Source of the DNA: CBDBON01 sp965208395
GTDB taxonomy: Bacteria > Chloroflexota > Dehalococcoidia > Lucifugimonadales > CBDBON01
DNA length: 64,000 nt
NCBI GenBank assembly: GCA_965208395.1
Contig: CBDBON010000003.1
Coordinates: forward strand, 1 to 64,000
Direction of reading: 5' to 3'
Shown here in pieces: positions 17,641 through 27,171 of this stretch. Position numbers and translations under genes: made by a program. Numbering within the stretch: the stretch's first letter is position 1; each line of letters starts with the position of its first letter. A model generated the notes under the pieces. The model saw only the letters and a program-made list of their open reading frames with translations, was not told the DNA's origin and did not search any database.

Positions 17641-20136
17641 CTACCGACGGTTAGCCAAACGCTCTTCCACCGCCCTCAGCGCTTCCAGTAGAGGACGTTC
17701 CAAGTAGGCGATGTGGTCCGATTCACCGTGGTGATGCGTTATATGGGTGTGGTCATGCTGACCCGACATCTCGCGGACATATGTCAGATCGCCCTCAATC
17801 ATCGTCTGCATGTACCGGGCGACCCTCTCGTCAAACATCCACCAGTCTCCTCCGCAGGCGACGTATATGGGTGAGGTATGGGCGAAGACACCTCTCGACC
17901 AGACGTCGTGATGCTGAAGACTGTCGTAGTATTCCGGACCGCCGGATCGGGCGGCTAGCCACGTGTGGCCGTCGATCCTGATCTTCTCCCGGATATCGAG
18001 TCGCCGCGCTCCCTCCCTGCTCTCGCTGGAGGCCACTACCCTTCCGCCCTGTACGATCTCCAGCCTATGCACCGGAAAGATACTCTCGGCCCACGCCTCG
18101 ACCTCCACCATTCCCGGCCCGGACATCGCGACCGTGTCTCCGATCTCGTGCCCATCCACGCTGAAGTGGAGGATCGGCCCGCCGCTCAGGAAGGTCCTGC
18201 CTCTGGCGACGTTCCTGCACCAGTTGTCGTAGGTGAACTCCTCGTCATGTCGCATCTTCACGTAGGTGCGGTAGCTTCCTACGGGGACGGCGCCGTCCAT
18301 CTTGTCAGTGCCGCCTACCAGCGGGACGCGGTACCCGCAGTCGAGATACTGGTAGTAGTGGCTGTGGTTGATGCAGGTCTGGCGCAACATCTCAACGCCG
18401 TCGAGCCGTCCTGTGGCGATCAGCGCGGCGGGCTCTCCGTTCGGCATGGGGAAGTGCGGACTGATGGCGTACGCGCCCTGGGCATGCGCCTCGTCGGCCC
18501 AGTGGCTCAGTATCGTCTCCATCGAGCCGCCCAGCTCGCCCTCCGACGGACCGTCCGAGCACCATGGCATCACCGGCCGTTTGAGGCCCCACAGGATCAT
18601 GTGCCCCATGAAGTGCTGTCGGTTCTCCTGTGACACGTAGACTATGTTGTTTCCCCTCCGAGACAGGCTAGGCTCGCCGGTGAAGTCCTCCTTGTTGGTG
18701 AACAGGCTTCCCCACTGCGACTGGAGCAGGTTGACGACGTTGAGATCCTCAGCCTGAGACTCGGTGTGGCTGCCCTGTGTGGACAAGAAGTGGACGTGAG
18801 AGTCGCCGCTGAACCAGCCACGTCCGTTCATGTCGATCCATCGCTTGATCCGCAGCTCGAGCTCCCTCTGCCCAGGTTCGATCCTGACGACGGTTCGGAT
18901 AGGGTCGTACTCGAACCCTCTCGCCACGTCGACGATCACGTCGCCGCGAGGCAGCCAGCCCTGGCAGGTTCCGTCGGTCACTGCGTAAGTGATCTGTCCG
19001 AGTCTGACATCGCCTCCCACGTCGATGTGCCAGGTGTCCATGTTCGTGTTCAGATGGTCGTGGTGTCCGTGGGGCTGGTAAGGCACGCCGTCCGGAGAGC
19101 GGAAGTGCACCCGGCATGGGACAGGCCTCCCCGTCTCGTCGTCAACGATCCTGACGTTGACCCAGTTCCTCCCGGGGTCCAGCAGCGTCAGACGCACGCC
19201 TGGCGTCGTCACCACGCCGTTCGATTCCAGGTCACCCCACCCGGCCTTGCCAACCTCCTTGCCGCCCTGGCGGACCGAGAGAGTCGCCGATGATACGGCG
19301 GACACCTGGACATACGCCGGGCTGGCGCTAACGTTCTGGGTCTCCCCCCATCCCTTTAGGGGGTCGTCGAGGAACCGGTTGGTCGCCGCAGTCGGCAGCG
19401 GCTGTGGGTAGGTAGCCACTCCACGATCGATATCGACCTCGAGGTCAAACTCCTGCTCCGCGTAGGATCTGTCGGTCAGGTCTATTCGGACTGGTCTCCT
19501 GCCCTGCCGCGCGAACGGCTGCTCGTCTACGTAGCTCAGCGTCACGCCGCAGATCACAAAGGGCTGGCCAGTCGGCACGATCTCGATTGCCTCTATGGAT
19601 GTGCCGGGCTCGGGATTGGACCAGCACCAGAGATAGCTCCACTTCGCCTGCCCCATGACCGATTCTGTCTGACGCCGTCCCGTCTCCGACCATATGCCGC
19701 GGTACCTGTCCATCAGGGAGTCTTTCTGGTCGGTGACCGCCCTGAATGGCAGAGCCGGGAGGCCGGACGAGCCTCGCTTACTCGTGGCGTCGGCGCCGGG
19801 CAGCGACGCGATCTCGAATCTGCCCCTGATCGGCACCCTGATTGTGAGCCCGCTCGCCATGTGGAACAGATAGTCAGCCACCGCCTGACCTACTGGCTCC
19901 ACTTCAGTGAGCTCCGCCGCTCCCAGGCTGTGGGCGAAGACCACCCTCGTGGCCCGCTGGCTAACCGGGATCTTCACATTCTGGCACGACTCGTCGAGCG
20001 CAATGACGCCGTTCCCCATCAAGAAAGGGAGGCCGTGGAAACTGACGAGACCCTTCGGGACCGGATCGACCTCTCCCAGCGCGTCGAACCCCGCATTGAA
20101 CGAGGAGGATATGTCTAGAGGTTCGTAGTCCGACAT
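17641..20136 (-). CDS. CehA/McbA-type metal-dependent hydrolase
   Basis: An 831-residue protein. The C-terminal half resembles the CehA/McbA branch of the PHP hydrolases: FSGDSHVHFL (first metal-binding pair), HFMGHMILWG, SPHFPMPNGEP, and VGGTDKMDGA. The N-terminal half is beta-rich and lacks a signal peptide. The last 45 residues include a histidine-rich run (HDHTHITHHHGESDH). CehA and McbA hydrolyse carbamate esters; the substrate here is unknown. The ATG is preceded by GGGAGGGG. It is flanked by dapF (172-bp gap) and dapL without overlap, so it is probably its own unit. Confidence 0.7.
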   Translation of the reverse strand: MSDYEPLDISSSFNAGFDALGEVDPVPKGLVSFHGLPFLMGNGVIALDESCQNVKIPVSQRATRVVFAHSLGAAELTEVEPVGQAVADYLFHMASGLTIRVPIRGRFEIASLPGADATSKRGSSGLPALPFRAVTDQKDSLMDRYRGIWSETGRRQTESVMGQAKWSYLWCWSNPEPGTSIEAIEIVPTGQPFVICGVTLSYVDEQPFARQGRRPVRIDLTDRSYAEQEFDLEVDIDRGVATYPQPLPTAATNRFLDDPLKGWGETQNVSASPAYVQVSAVSSATLSVRQGGKEVGKAGWGDLESNGVVTTPGVRLTLLDPGRNWVNVRIVDDETGRPVPCRVHFRSPDGVPYQPHGHHDHLNTNMDTWHIDVGGDVRLGQITYAVTDGTCQGWLPRGDVIVDVARGFEYDPIRTVVRIEPGQRELELRIKRWIDMNGRGWFSGDSHVHFLSTQGSHTESQAEDLNVVNLLQSQWGSLFTNKEDFTGEPSLSRRGNNIVYVSQENRQHFMGHMILWGLKRPVMPWCSDGPSEGELGGSMETILSHWADEAHAQGAYAISPHFPMPNGEPAALIATGRLDGVEMLRQTCINHSHYYQYLDCGYRVPLVGGTDKMDGAVPVGSYRTYVKMRHDEEFTYDNWCRNVARGRTFLSGGPILHFSVDGHEIGDTVAMSGPGMVEVEAWAESIFPVHRLEIVQGGRVVASSESREGARRLDIREKIRIDGHTWLAARSGGPEYYDSLQHHDVWSRGVFAHTSPIYVACGGDWWMFDERVARYMQTMIEGDLTYVREMSGQHDHTHITHHHGESDHIAYLERPLLEALRAVEERLANRR

Positions 20137-20308
20137 TTTTTCCCCTCCCTATTGGGCTTCCGGTTACGTGACTGGTCTGGATGGATAGGCTAACATAAAC
20201 CCAAAGTAGACTTGGAGGCCGCGTTACGCCAGCCTCGCGGACGCCCTGCCTTGCTCTGGGTCAAGCGTCCGGCCACATCTGTGTGACGCGGCGCAGCGTG
20301 GCCTGGCT

Positions 20309-21157
20309 CTACACCGTCCGGTCGGGCCACTCTCCCTCGAAGATCTCTTCGACCGGCCCCTCCAGCACGGCGTCTCCGTGGCCGGGCCATCGCACCTGAA
20401 GCTCGCCGCCGGGCAGCGCGACCGTCACGTCGCCGTTCACGTACTCGTGTCGATGTGCGGCGGCCACGACGGCACAGGCACCGGTGCCGCACGCCATCGT
20501 CAGGCCGGAGCCCCGCTCCCACACTCGGGCCTTGATGCGGTGGGAGTCTACGACGTTGGCGATCTCGAAGTTGACTCGCTGCGGAAAGAGCGGATGATGT
20601 TCTACGAGCGGACCGATCTCGTGCAGCGGTACGTCGTCGACCTCCTCATCCAGGAAGGCTACCGCGTGGGGATTCCCCATCGAGACACAGTTTATCTTGA
20701 AAGTGCGGCCGTCGACTGTGATCGGATAGCCTAGGACCGCGCTCCCGCCGCGGACGTCGACCGGTATATCCTCAGGCCTGAACCGCGGCTCCCCCATGCG
20801 CACGCTCGCCCTCACGAGCCTGCCTCGGTCCATTACAGGAACTACGTCCAACACGCCCGACGCCGTTTCGACCGTGATCGTAGCGGCGTCGGTGGGGACG
20901 ACGCCCCGCCCTTGAGCGTATCTGACGAGACAGCGTATGCCGTTTCCGCACATCTCCCCTTCCGACCCGTCGGCGTTGAACATCGTCATGCCAATATGCG
21001 CTGTGTCAGACCCTCTGAGGAGGATGATTCCGTCGGCGCCGACGCCGGTGTGCCTGTCGCTCATGGCGATCGACAGAGCGGGCCAGTCCGCGTCGCGGTC
21101 CCTGGCGTCTATGTAGACGTAGTCGTTACCCGCGCCGTGCATCTTGGTGAATCGCAA
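20309..21157 (-). CDS. dapF: Diaminopimelate epimerase
   Basis: Converts LL- to meso-diaminopimelate for lysine and peptidoglycan. The two catalytic cysteines are in MCGNGIRC and MACGTGACAVV. The frame is open to 21205, but a TTG at 21157 with GGAGG 5 nt upstream gives the conserved family start (LRFTKMHGAGNDY), so this start is chosen (282 residues). It follows miaA (67-bp gap) at the end of the tsaC-to-dapF run and works with dapL further along. Confidence 0.94.
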   Translation of the reverse strand: MRFTKMHGAGNDYVYIDARDRDADWPALSIAMSDRHTGVGADGIILLRGSDTAHIGMTMFNADGSEGEMCGNGIRCLVRYAQGRGVVPTDAATITVETASGVLDVVPVMDRGRLVRASVRMGEPRFRPEDIPVDVRGGSAVLGYPITVDGRTFKINCVSMGNPHAVAFLDEEVDDVPLHEIGPLVEHHPLFPQRVNFEIANVVDSHRIKARVWERGSGLTMACGTGACAVVAAAHRHEYVNGDVTVALPGGELQVRWPGHGDAVLEGPVEEIFEGEWPDRTV

Positions 21158-21224
21158 CGCTGCCTCCAATCGCGCCCTTGCGTGGACACATGCCGATTCT
21201 ACCACGGCCCGCTATTTGGCGGCG

Positions 21225-22139
21225 CTATGGATGTAGCCACTCACGGGCCGTATCCATAGGTCCGGCATAGCCTTCTGCCGTGTCGAACCACCGAATCACC
21301 GGGTCATTGAGACGGAACCATGCGTACTGGTTTCGTGCGAAGCGGTGCGTCCGGTACTTGGTCCGCCGGACCGCATCTTCGAGTGGTAATACTCCAGTCA
21401 GATACATGGCTAGCTCGCCGTAGCCCACACCGGACATGGACGGTAGGTCCTGCGAGTAGCCCATGTCGAGGAGTCCCCGCACCTCGTCTATCCATCCCGA
21501 CGCCATCATACGGTCTACCCTGCCGTCGATGCGCTGGTACAAGGCTTCCCGTGATTGTGTGAGTCCGAGGGTCATAGTACAGTAGCGGGGGGCGGTCTTC
21601 CGTGGATCAGATGAGGTTTCGCCCCTGAGGAGGCTCACTTCGAGCGCACGGATGACCCTCCTCACATTCCTGGGATCGACTCTCACCGCAGCGGCGGGAT
21701 CTGTCCGTGCGAGCTCGCTATGGAGAGCGCGGGTTCCTTCGGATCGCGCCCGATCCTCCAGTCGGCGGCGCAGGGCGGGGTCGGGCGGGACCGACGGCAC
21801 CTGCCAGCCCTCCATCAGGGCGCGGACGTACTGTCCGGTGCCACCGGCCAGTACTGGGAGCCTACCTCGGCTGTGAACCTGGTCGATGGCGCTCGCCGCC
21901 TGCTCCAGGAAGAGCGCCAGGCTGTACGGCTCGTTCGGCTCCACCACGTCGATCAGGTGATGCGGCGTCGCCGACAGGTCTTCAGTCGACGGCTTGGCCG
22001 TGCCGATGTCCATCTTGCGGTAGACCTTGCGGCTATCGGCACTGACGATCTCGCCATCGAAGCGGTCGGCAAGCATCAGCGCCAGGGCGCTCTTGCCGAC
22101 CGCTGTGGGGCCGACTATGGCCAGGAGCCGTTTTTGCAC
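21225..22139 (-). CDS. miaA: tRNA dimethylallyltransferase
   Basis: Transfers a dimethylallyl group to A37 of tRNAs that read UNN codons. The P-loop is GPTAVGKS at residues 10-17, followed by the family motifs SADSRKVYRKMDIGTAKP and LAGGTGQYVRALMEGW. The C-terminal part has YRTHRFARNQYAWFR. Length (304 residues) is normal. The start is GTG. A polyprenyl synthetase encoded in the same run could supply related isoprenoids, although MiaA uses DMAPP directly. Confidence 0.96.
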   Translation of the reverse strand: MQKRLLAIVGPTAVGKSALALMLADRFDGEIVSADSRKVYRKMDIGTAKPSTEDLSATPHHLIDVVEPNEPYSLALFLEQAASAIDQVHSRGRLPVLAGGTGQYVRALMEGWQVPSVPPDPALRRRLEDRARSEGTRALHSELARTDPAAAVRVDPRNVRRVIRALEVSLLRGETSSDPRKTAPRYCTMTLGLTQSREALYQRIDGRVDRMMASGWIDEVRGLLDMGYSQDLPSMSGVGYGELAMYLTGVLPLEDAVRRTKYRTHRFARNQYAWFRLNDPVIRWFDTAEGYAGPMDTAREWLHP

Positions 22140-22156
22140 GAGCGGAGTTGTGGTCT

Positions 22157-22912
22157 TCAGTTTCCAGCGGCGGAGGCTGAGCGGACGATCCCGACGAAGG
22201 AGTCGGCGTCGAGACTGGCTCCGCCGACCAGCGCGCCGTCTATATCCGGCTGACGGACGAAATCAGATATGTTGTCCGGGGTCACGCTGCCACCGTACAA
22301 CAGGGGCGTCGTACGCGCCGTTTCCGAACCCCACATATCGGACAACTCATGTCGGATTAGTGACATGATGCCCTGCGCGAGATGTGAAGTAGCCGCCCTA
22401 CCCGTCCCGATGGCCCATACCGGCTCGTATGCCACGACGATCCCGGAGGGATCCACCCCGGACAAGGCGCCCCGTATCTGGGACGAGACGAACCGCTCGG
22501 CGCCCCCCTCCTCACGCTCCTCCAGTTTCTCGCCTACACAGACGATGGGAGTGAGACCGGCTTTCAACGCCGCCCTCGTCTTCAGGTTGACATCACCGTC
22601 AGTCTCGCGGAAGTGGAGGCGGCGCTCCGAGTGGCCGACGATCACGTACCGGCAGGTCTCCATTAGCATGGCTGCCGACACCTCGCCCGTGTATGCCCCT
22701 TCGGTCTCAGGGTGCATGTTCTGCGCACCCACGCGAACGGTCGAGTCCCGCAGGATCTCAGCCACCACCTGCAGCGAGGGGAAGCCGGGGCAGATGATCA
22801 CTTCGACGTTCGAGACCGCTTCAAGGTGGTCCTTCATCGCGCGGACCATCTCGACGCCCTCCACAACCGTCTTGTTCATCTTCCAGTTGGCGGCTACTGT
22901 GGCTATTGGCAT
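22157..22912 (-). CDS. tpiA: Triose-phosphate isomerase
   Basis: Glycolytic interconversion of dihydroxyacetone phosphate and glyceraldehyde 3-phosphate. Active-site residues are visible: the lysine in ANWKMNK, the histidine in VGHSERR, the glutamate in AYEPVWAIGTG, and the phosphate loop GGSVTPDN. Length (251 residues) is normal. It follows apgM with an 85-bp gap and precedes miaA by 17 bp. With pgk and apgM it forms a lower-glycolysis group. Confidence 0.97.
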   Translation of the reverse strand: MPIATVAANWKMNKTVVEGVEMVRAMKDHLEAVSNVEVIICPGFPSLQVVAEILRDSTVRVGAQNMHPETEGAYTGEVSAAMLMETCRYVIVGHSERRLHFRETDGDVNLKTRAALKAGLTPIVCVGEKLEEREEGGAERFVSSQIRGALSGVDPSGIVVAYEPVWAIGTGRAATSHLAQGIMSLIRHELSDMWGSETARTTPLLYGGSVTPDNISDFVRQPDIDGALVGGASLDADSFVGIVRSASAAGN

Positions 22913-22997
22913 ATTCCTATTTTGTCATGTCAGTGCGGTTTCATTGCCGTGCGTGTCGTGGAGTGGGGAACAAAGAAATTTAATATGTGCACTCCCG

Positions 22998-24203
22998 TTA
23001 CGGGCCGAACTTCGCGAGTTTCCCGGCGTGCGCCATCGCGATCATCATGACGCTGGTCGCCGGCAGGCAGCCAAGCTGACCGTGCCCGCATGCACTCTCG
23101 GTCAGCCCATCGACCCCCTGCCCTTTCGTTGACGAAGAGGATACGAGGAGTGGCACCGGATGCCAGCTGTGTCCCGCCATCAGCGCCGGGGTCGAGTGAT
23201 CTCCTGCAACTACCAGTGTGTCTGCGCCGATCTCCAGCAGTCGCGGTATGAAGGCGTCCAGGTCCTCTAGCACCCTGACCTTGGCGTCGAAGTCGCCGTC
23301 CTCTCCGGCAGCGTCGGCTGGCTTGTAGTGCAGGAAGAAGAAGTCGTGGTTATCGAAGTTCTCCTCGACCGCGCTCAATTCGTCCGCGAAGCTCTGTCCC
23401 GTGGGCAACACCTCCATACCGACGAGGCTGGCCAGTCCCCTGTACATCGGGTAGGCGGCCACGGCGGCTGGAGAGAGGTGGTACGCGTCGCCAAAGGCGG
23501 GCAGATGGGGCAGCTTTGAGAAGCCTCTCAACAGCACCATATTGGCTCTTTCCAGACCTCCGATCGTCCGGCTCGCCGCTTCTGTGAAGGCGTTGACTGC
23601 GTCGGCGGTCTTTGAGGCTTCGGGAGCCAGTACCTCGGCCTCCAGCGGTGGTCTCCCAGTCTCCTGAGGGTCGGTCTCCCCCACCCGGTCCGAGAGACCG
23701 TCGCCTCTCAACCTCAGGACAAACCTATAGTCCTGCACAGGGAAGACCTCAACCTCCACACCTGGGATCTCGATACGGTTCAGGAGCTCGATGACGGAGA
23801 TGCTCTCACGGGTCGGAATGCGTCCGGCGCGCCGGTCAGTCAGGCGTCCGGCCGAGTCTACGGTACACAGGTTCCCCCTGGCTGCCACGTCACCCTCTCT
23901 CATCTCGACGTCGATACCGAGCGCCTCGAGCACTCCCCTGCCGATCAGGTATTTGACTGGATCGTAGCCGAACAGAGCCATGTGGCCTGGGCCGCTGCCG
24001 GGGGTGATGCCGGGCGCGACGGGAATGGTGAGGCCGCAGGCGCTGCGGCGGGCCAGCGCGTCGAGATTGGGGAGGTCCGCAGTCTCCAGCTCGGACTTCC
24101 CGGTGTCGGGCCGCGGCAGACCGCCGAAGCCGTCGACCACCAGCATGACGATCCTGGTGGATGTGGTTCTACAGATGTCATTCAGGTATGGCAGGTCTAT
24201 CAA
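22998..24203 (-). CDS. apgM: Archaeal-type 2,3-bisphosphoglycerate-independent phosphoglycerate mutase
   Basis: ApgM-type member of the alkaline phosphatase superfamily, interconverting 3- and 2-phosphoglycerate. Visible features are VVDGFGGLPRP near the N-terminus, the family block GHMALFGYDPVKYLIGRGVLEALG, and the metal site VVAGDHSTPALMAGHSWHPVP. Length (401 residues) matches ApgM, not the roughly 510-residue bacterial GpmI. The TTG start lies 1 bp after the pgk stop codon (TGATTTG), indicating coupled translation; an internal start closer to the MLVVDGFGG motif is possible. Confidence 0.92.
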   Translation of the reverse strand: MIDLPYLNDICRTTSTRIVMLVVDGFGGLPRPDTGKSELETADLPNLDALARRSACGLTIPVAPGITPGSGPGHMALFGYDPVKYLIGRGVLEALGIDVEMREGDVAARGNLCTVDSAGRLTDRRAGRIPTRESISVIELLNRIEIPGVEVEVFPVQDYRFVLRLRGDGLSDRVGETDPQETGRPPLEAEVLAPEASKTADAVNAFTEAASRTIGGLERANMVLLRGFSKLPHLPAFGDAYHLSPAAVAAYPMYRGLASLVGMEVLPTGQSFADELSAVEENFDNHDFFFLHYKPADAAGEDGDFDAKVRVLEDLDAFIPRLLEIGADTLVVAGDHSTPALMAGHSWHPVPLLVSSSSTKGQGVDGLTESACGHGQLGCLPATSVMMIAMAHAGKLAKFGP

Positions 24204-24204
24204 A

Positions 24205-25416
24205 TCACTCGCCTGTCTTGTCCGGCAGTGCGGCGTAGCCCGGCAGTACCTTGCCCTCCAGGAACTCCAACGACGCGCCCCCGCCCGTCGATACGTGCGT
24301 CATCTTCTCGCTCATCCCCAGACGGCCCACCACCTCGGCCGTCGATCCTCCCCCGACTATGGTAGAGGCGTTCGTCAGACCTGAGACCGTGTCGGCGACT
24401 CCTGCCGTCCCGGCGGCGAACGGCGCCCATTCTGACACGCCCATCGGCCCGTTCCACAGCACCGTCTTCGATCCGGCCAACCCCTGCCGGAAGTCTGCGA
24501 CGCTGCGCGGACCGATGTCCATGATCCGCCATCCCTCTGGAATCTCCGACACATCAACCGTAAAGTGGTTGGCCGTCTCCGCAAAGGAGTCTGCAACGAT
24601 CACGTCGGTCGGCAGCAGCAGACGGAAAGGTCCTCCGACTGCCCTCTCCGCGAAACTGCGAGCGAACTTCACTCGGTCATCCTCCACCATCGAGTCTCCG
24701 ACCGGCAGGCCGCGAGCCTTCAGGAAGGTCGCGGCCATCCCTCCTCCTACAATAAGAGTGTCGACGGTGTGCGATAGGTTTTGGAGGACGGCCATCTTGT
24801 CGGAGACTTTGGCGCCGCCAATGACGGCTGTGAAGGGCCGTTTCGGAGCCTCGAGAGCGCGGCCCAGCATCTCGATCTCCCGCTCCATCAGGAGGCCGGC
24901 TGCGGAAGCCAGGAGCCGCGCCACGCCCTCCGTGGACGCGTGGGCCCGGTGCGCGACCCCGAAGGCGTCGTTCACGTAGATGTCCGCAAGCTCCGCCAGC
25001 CTTACGGCGAACTCCGGATCGTTTTTTTCCTCTCCGGGGTGGAATCTGAGGTTCTCCAGCAGCAGTGCGTGTCCGGGCTCCAGCCTGCGGACGGCGCACT
25101 CGGCTTCGTGCCCGATACAGTCGCGCGTGTGCGACACACGAGAGCCGAGCATCTCAGCCAGACGGCGCGCGACGGGAGTGAGTCGCAGGTTCCCCACCAC
25201 CTTCCCCCCGGGGCGGCCGAGATGAGAGCAGAGCACCACTCTGCTTCCCTGTTGGAGTAGATAGCTCACGGTGTGTAGAGAGGCACGGATACGGCTGTCA
25301 TCCGATATCCGAGTCGTGCCGGGGAGGAACGGAACGTTGTAGTCGGTCCGCACCAACACCCTCTTGCCCTCGACATCCAGGTCGCGGACGGTGATCTTAC
25401 GAGTTGGGAGGGTCAT
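24205..25416 (-). CDS. pgk: Phosphoglycerate kinase
   Basis: ATP-forming glycolytic kinase. The frame is open to 25728, but the ATG at 25416 overlaps the upstream stop (ATGA) and starts the conserved domain (VEGKRVLVRTDYNVPF), so 403 residues are taken. Motifs include LCSHLGRPGG, ENLRFHPGEEKNDPEFA, VNDAFGVAHRAHAST, the ADP site GGAKVSDKM, and the C-terminal GGGSTAEVV and STGGGASLEFLEGK. It is coupled to the polyprenyl synthetase gene upstream and to apgM downstream. Confidence 0.97.
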   Translation of the reverse strand: MTLPTRKITVRDLDVEGKRVLVRTDYNVPFLPGTTRISDDSRIRASLHTVSYLLQQGSRVVLCSHLGRPGGKVVGNLRLTPVARRLAEMLGSRVSHTRDCIGHEAECAVRRLEPGHALLLENLRFHPGEEKNDPEFAVRLAELADIYVNDAFGVAHRAHASTEGVARLLASAAGLLMEREIEMLGRALEAPKRPFTAVIGGAKVSDKMAVLQNLSHTVDTLIVGGGMAATFLKARGLPVGDSMVEDDRVKFARSFAERAVGGPFRLLLPTDVIVADSFAETANHFTVDVSEIPEGWRIMDIGPRSVADFRQGLAGSKTVLWNGPMGVSEWAPFAAGTAGVADTVSGLTNASTIVGGGSTAEVVGRLGMSEKMTHVSTGGGASLEFLEGKVLPGYAALPDKTGE

Positions 25417-26420
25417 GCCAACATCGTCTCCGCGAACTCTGCGATCCGCACCTTGCCGCCTTCGGGGAGGAGGCCGTCGTGAGCGAGTGCGCCCAGGGCA
25501 CTCGCCCGGCACTCTTTCAACAGCCTGTGGCATTCGTCCCTGATCCCGATCTCCTCGAGAATTTCCCTGAGCCTGACTACGTCGTTCGGGTCGAGCACCC
25601 GCTTGAAGTAGATGTCTCCCAGCCTCCTCTTTTCGGGGATGGATGAGCTCTCGAGGGCCAGCACGACGGGGAGCAGTTTTTTCTTGTTCATGACATCGGG
25701 GCTGGACGAGTCGGTCTCCGTCTCCCACAGCTCTCTGATGTCATCTCGCATCTGCAGCGAGACTCCCAGATAGTTGCCGCAGGTCGCGAGGGCTTCCAGC
25801 GTCTGCTCGCCGGCGCCGGCGAGCAGGCCGCCAAGCTTCATCGCGCAGGCCATCAGCGCGCCGGTCTTTGCCGAGGCCATTTTCAGGTAGCCGTCCAGGC
25901 TCAGGTCTATGCGCTCCTGCGCTTCGAGGTCCAGAAAACGGCCTTCGCAGGTCTTGAGGCTCGCCTCGTCGAGGAACTGTACCGCTCTGAATGTGGTGGG
26001 GGCGTCGACGCCCCGGTCCATCAGCTGAAAGAGCGCCAGACGCGCGAGCGCGTGCATACCGTCACCGGCGTTGATCGCCTGAGCGGGCCCCCACACCCAC
26101 CATACGGCGTCCCGGCCGTTGCGCTTTGGCTGACCTCCCTGGACATCGTCATGGATCAGGGTGAAGTTGTGGACTAGCTCCACTGCGGCGGCGGCCGGCA
26201 GCGCCCTGTCCAGTCCTCCGCCTGACACTTCGCACGAGAGCAGGCACAAAACGCCTCTGCGGAGGTGGGCCGTCGCGGTATGAGCGCCTGGCTCCCTGTC
26301 CTCCCAGCCCATGTGGTGGGACATCATGCGGTAGAGCTCCATATCACGGGAGCGTACGACCCGCTCCAGTGCGGTATCTACCAGCGCGGCTATCTCATCG
26401 ATGGTCTGATGCTCTTCCAT
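25413..26420 (-). CDS. Polyprenyl synthetase-family protein with altered Asp-rich motifs
   Basis: Trans-prenyltransferase fold (335 residues). The first aspartate-rich motif region reads LIHDDVQGGQPKRNG, where a normal enzyme has an acidic residue two positions after the DD pair and one more further on. The second is QMRDDIRELW, a DDxxE form. The lysine of the KTG motif is present (ASAKTGALMA). The loss of acidic residues in the first motif could weaken metal binding, so activity or chain length may differ from a standard enzyme. It overlaps the tsaC 3' end by 26 bp and the pgk start by 4 bp. Confidence 0.85.
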   Translation of the reverse strand: MEEHQTIDEIAALVDTALERVVRSRDMELYRMMSHHMGWEDREPGAHTATAHLRRGVLCLLSCEVSGGGLDRALPAAAAVELVHNFTLIHDDVQGGQPKRNGRDAVWWVWGPAQAINAGDGMHALARLALFQLMDRGVDAPTTFRAVQFLDEASLKTCEGRFLDLEAQERIDLSLDGYLKMASAKTGALMACAMKLGGLLAGAGEQTLEALATCGNYLGVSLQMRDDIRELWETETDSSSPDVMNKKKLLPVVLALESSSIPEKRRLGDIYFKRVLDPNDVVRLREILEEIGIRDECHRLLKECRASALGALAHDGLLPEGGKVRIAEFAETMLA

Positions 26421-27171
26421 CTGCTTCCGTACTCCGCGAGAACCGGACCGCGGCTGCTCGAAGACCGCACGTCTCCTCGATCTGTCTCAGAGTTACCCCG
26501 CCCTCTCGAAGAATTCGCGGACTGCCGGATGACATGTCGAGCAGAGTCGACGCCAGCCCTCGCGTCGGCTGCGGGCCGACATCCAGCACCATATCCACAA
26601 GGCTGCCGAACTCCTCGCGCACACCTTCTGCGGTCGTCGTCTCAACTCCTCCGCTGAGGTTGGCGCTGGTGCCGGTCACAGGCCCCCCAAGCCGTCTGAC
26701 GATCTCTCGCGGCACCGGATGGTCGGGTACCCTGAGTGCGACCGTGTCGAGGCCGCCCGTCACCGCGTCGGGAACCACGCCCGAACGGCGCAGTACGAGC
26801 GTCAACGGGCCCGGCCAGAAGCGCTCGGCCAGCGGCCACACGGCTTCGGGTATCTCGGCCGCATATGCGGGCAGATCTTCCGCGTCGGCCATGAGGAGAG
26901 GCAGCGCGGCGCTCTTGGAACGGCCCTTGAGATCGAAGACTCGCCTGACCGCCTCTCCGTCCTCCGCCCACGCGGCCAGTCCGTATAGTGTGTCGGTCGG
27001 GAGGGCGACGACGCCATGATTCTTGAGGATGTGAACGGCGGTCTCTATCTGTTCCTGCAGAGTGACACCTAGGGTCGAACGCGCCGCTGCGTCGGGGCCG
27101 TAGCTTGAATTATTATAACATGGGATGCTAGCCTGAATTCGGCTCACGATGCTCCAGGAACCGTCCTCCAA
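26395..27171 (-). CDS. tsaC: Threonylcarbamoyl-AMP synthase (Sua5/YciO/YrdC family)
   Basis: First enzyme of t6A tRNA modification. The YrdC core shows VVALPTDTLYGLA, KGRSKSAALPLLM, ERFWPGPLTLVL and GPVTGTSANLSGG. The protein ends about 40 residues after the core, so it is the short type without a Sua5 domain. The start is uncertain: ATG 27171 and GTG 27147 both lie in the divergent guaA 5' region, while a perfect minus-strand TATAAT at 27117-27112 would place transcription downstream of both. Confidence 0.9.
   Translation of the reverse strand: MEDGSWSIVSRIQASIPCYNNSSYGPDAAARSTLGVTLQEQIETAVHILKNHGVVALPTDTLYGLAAWAEDGEAVRRVFDLKGRSKSAALPLLMADAEDLPAYAAEIPEAVWPLAERFWPGPLTLVLRRSGVVPDAVTGGLDTVALRVPDHPVPREIVRRLGGPVTGTSANLSGGVETTTAEGVREEFGSLVDMVLDVGPQPTRGLASTLLDMSSGSPRILREGGVTLRQIEETCGLRAAAVRFSRSTEADGRASDHR
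27112..27117 (-). promoter_or_regulatory. TATAAT -10 hexamer in the tsaC/guaA divergent region
   Basis: A perfect -10 consensus reads on the minus strand toward tsaC within an AT-rich patch (27106-27121) of otherwise GC-rich DNA. No convincing -35 is 16-18 bp upstream. It conflicts with the annotated tsaC starts, which lie upstream of it. Confidence 0.35.
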
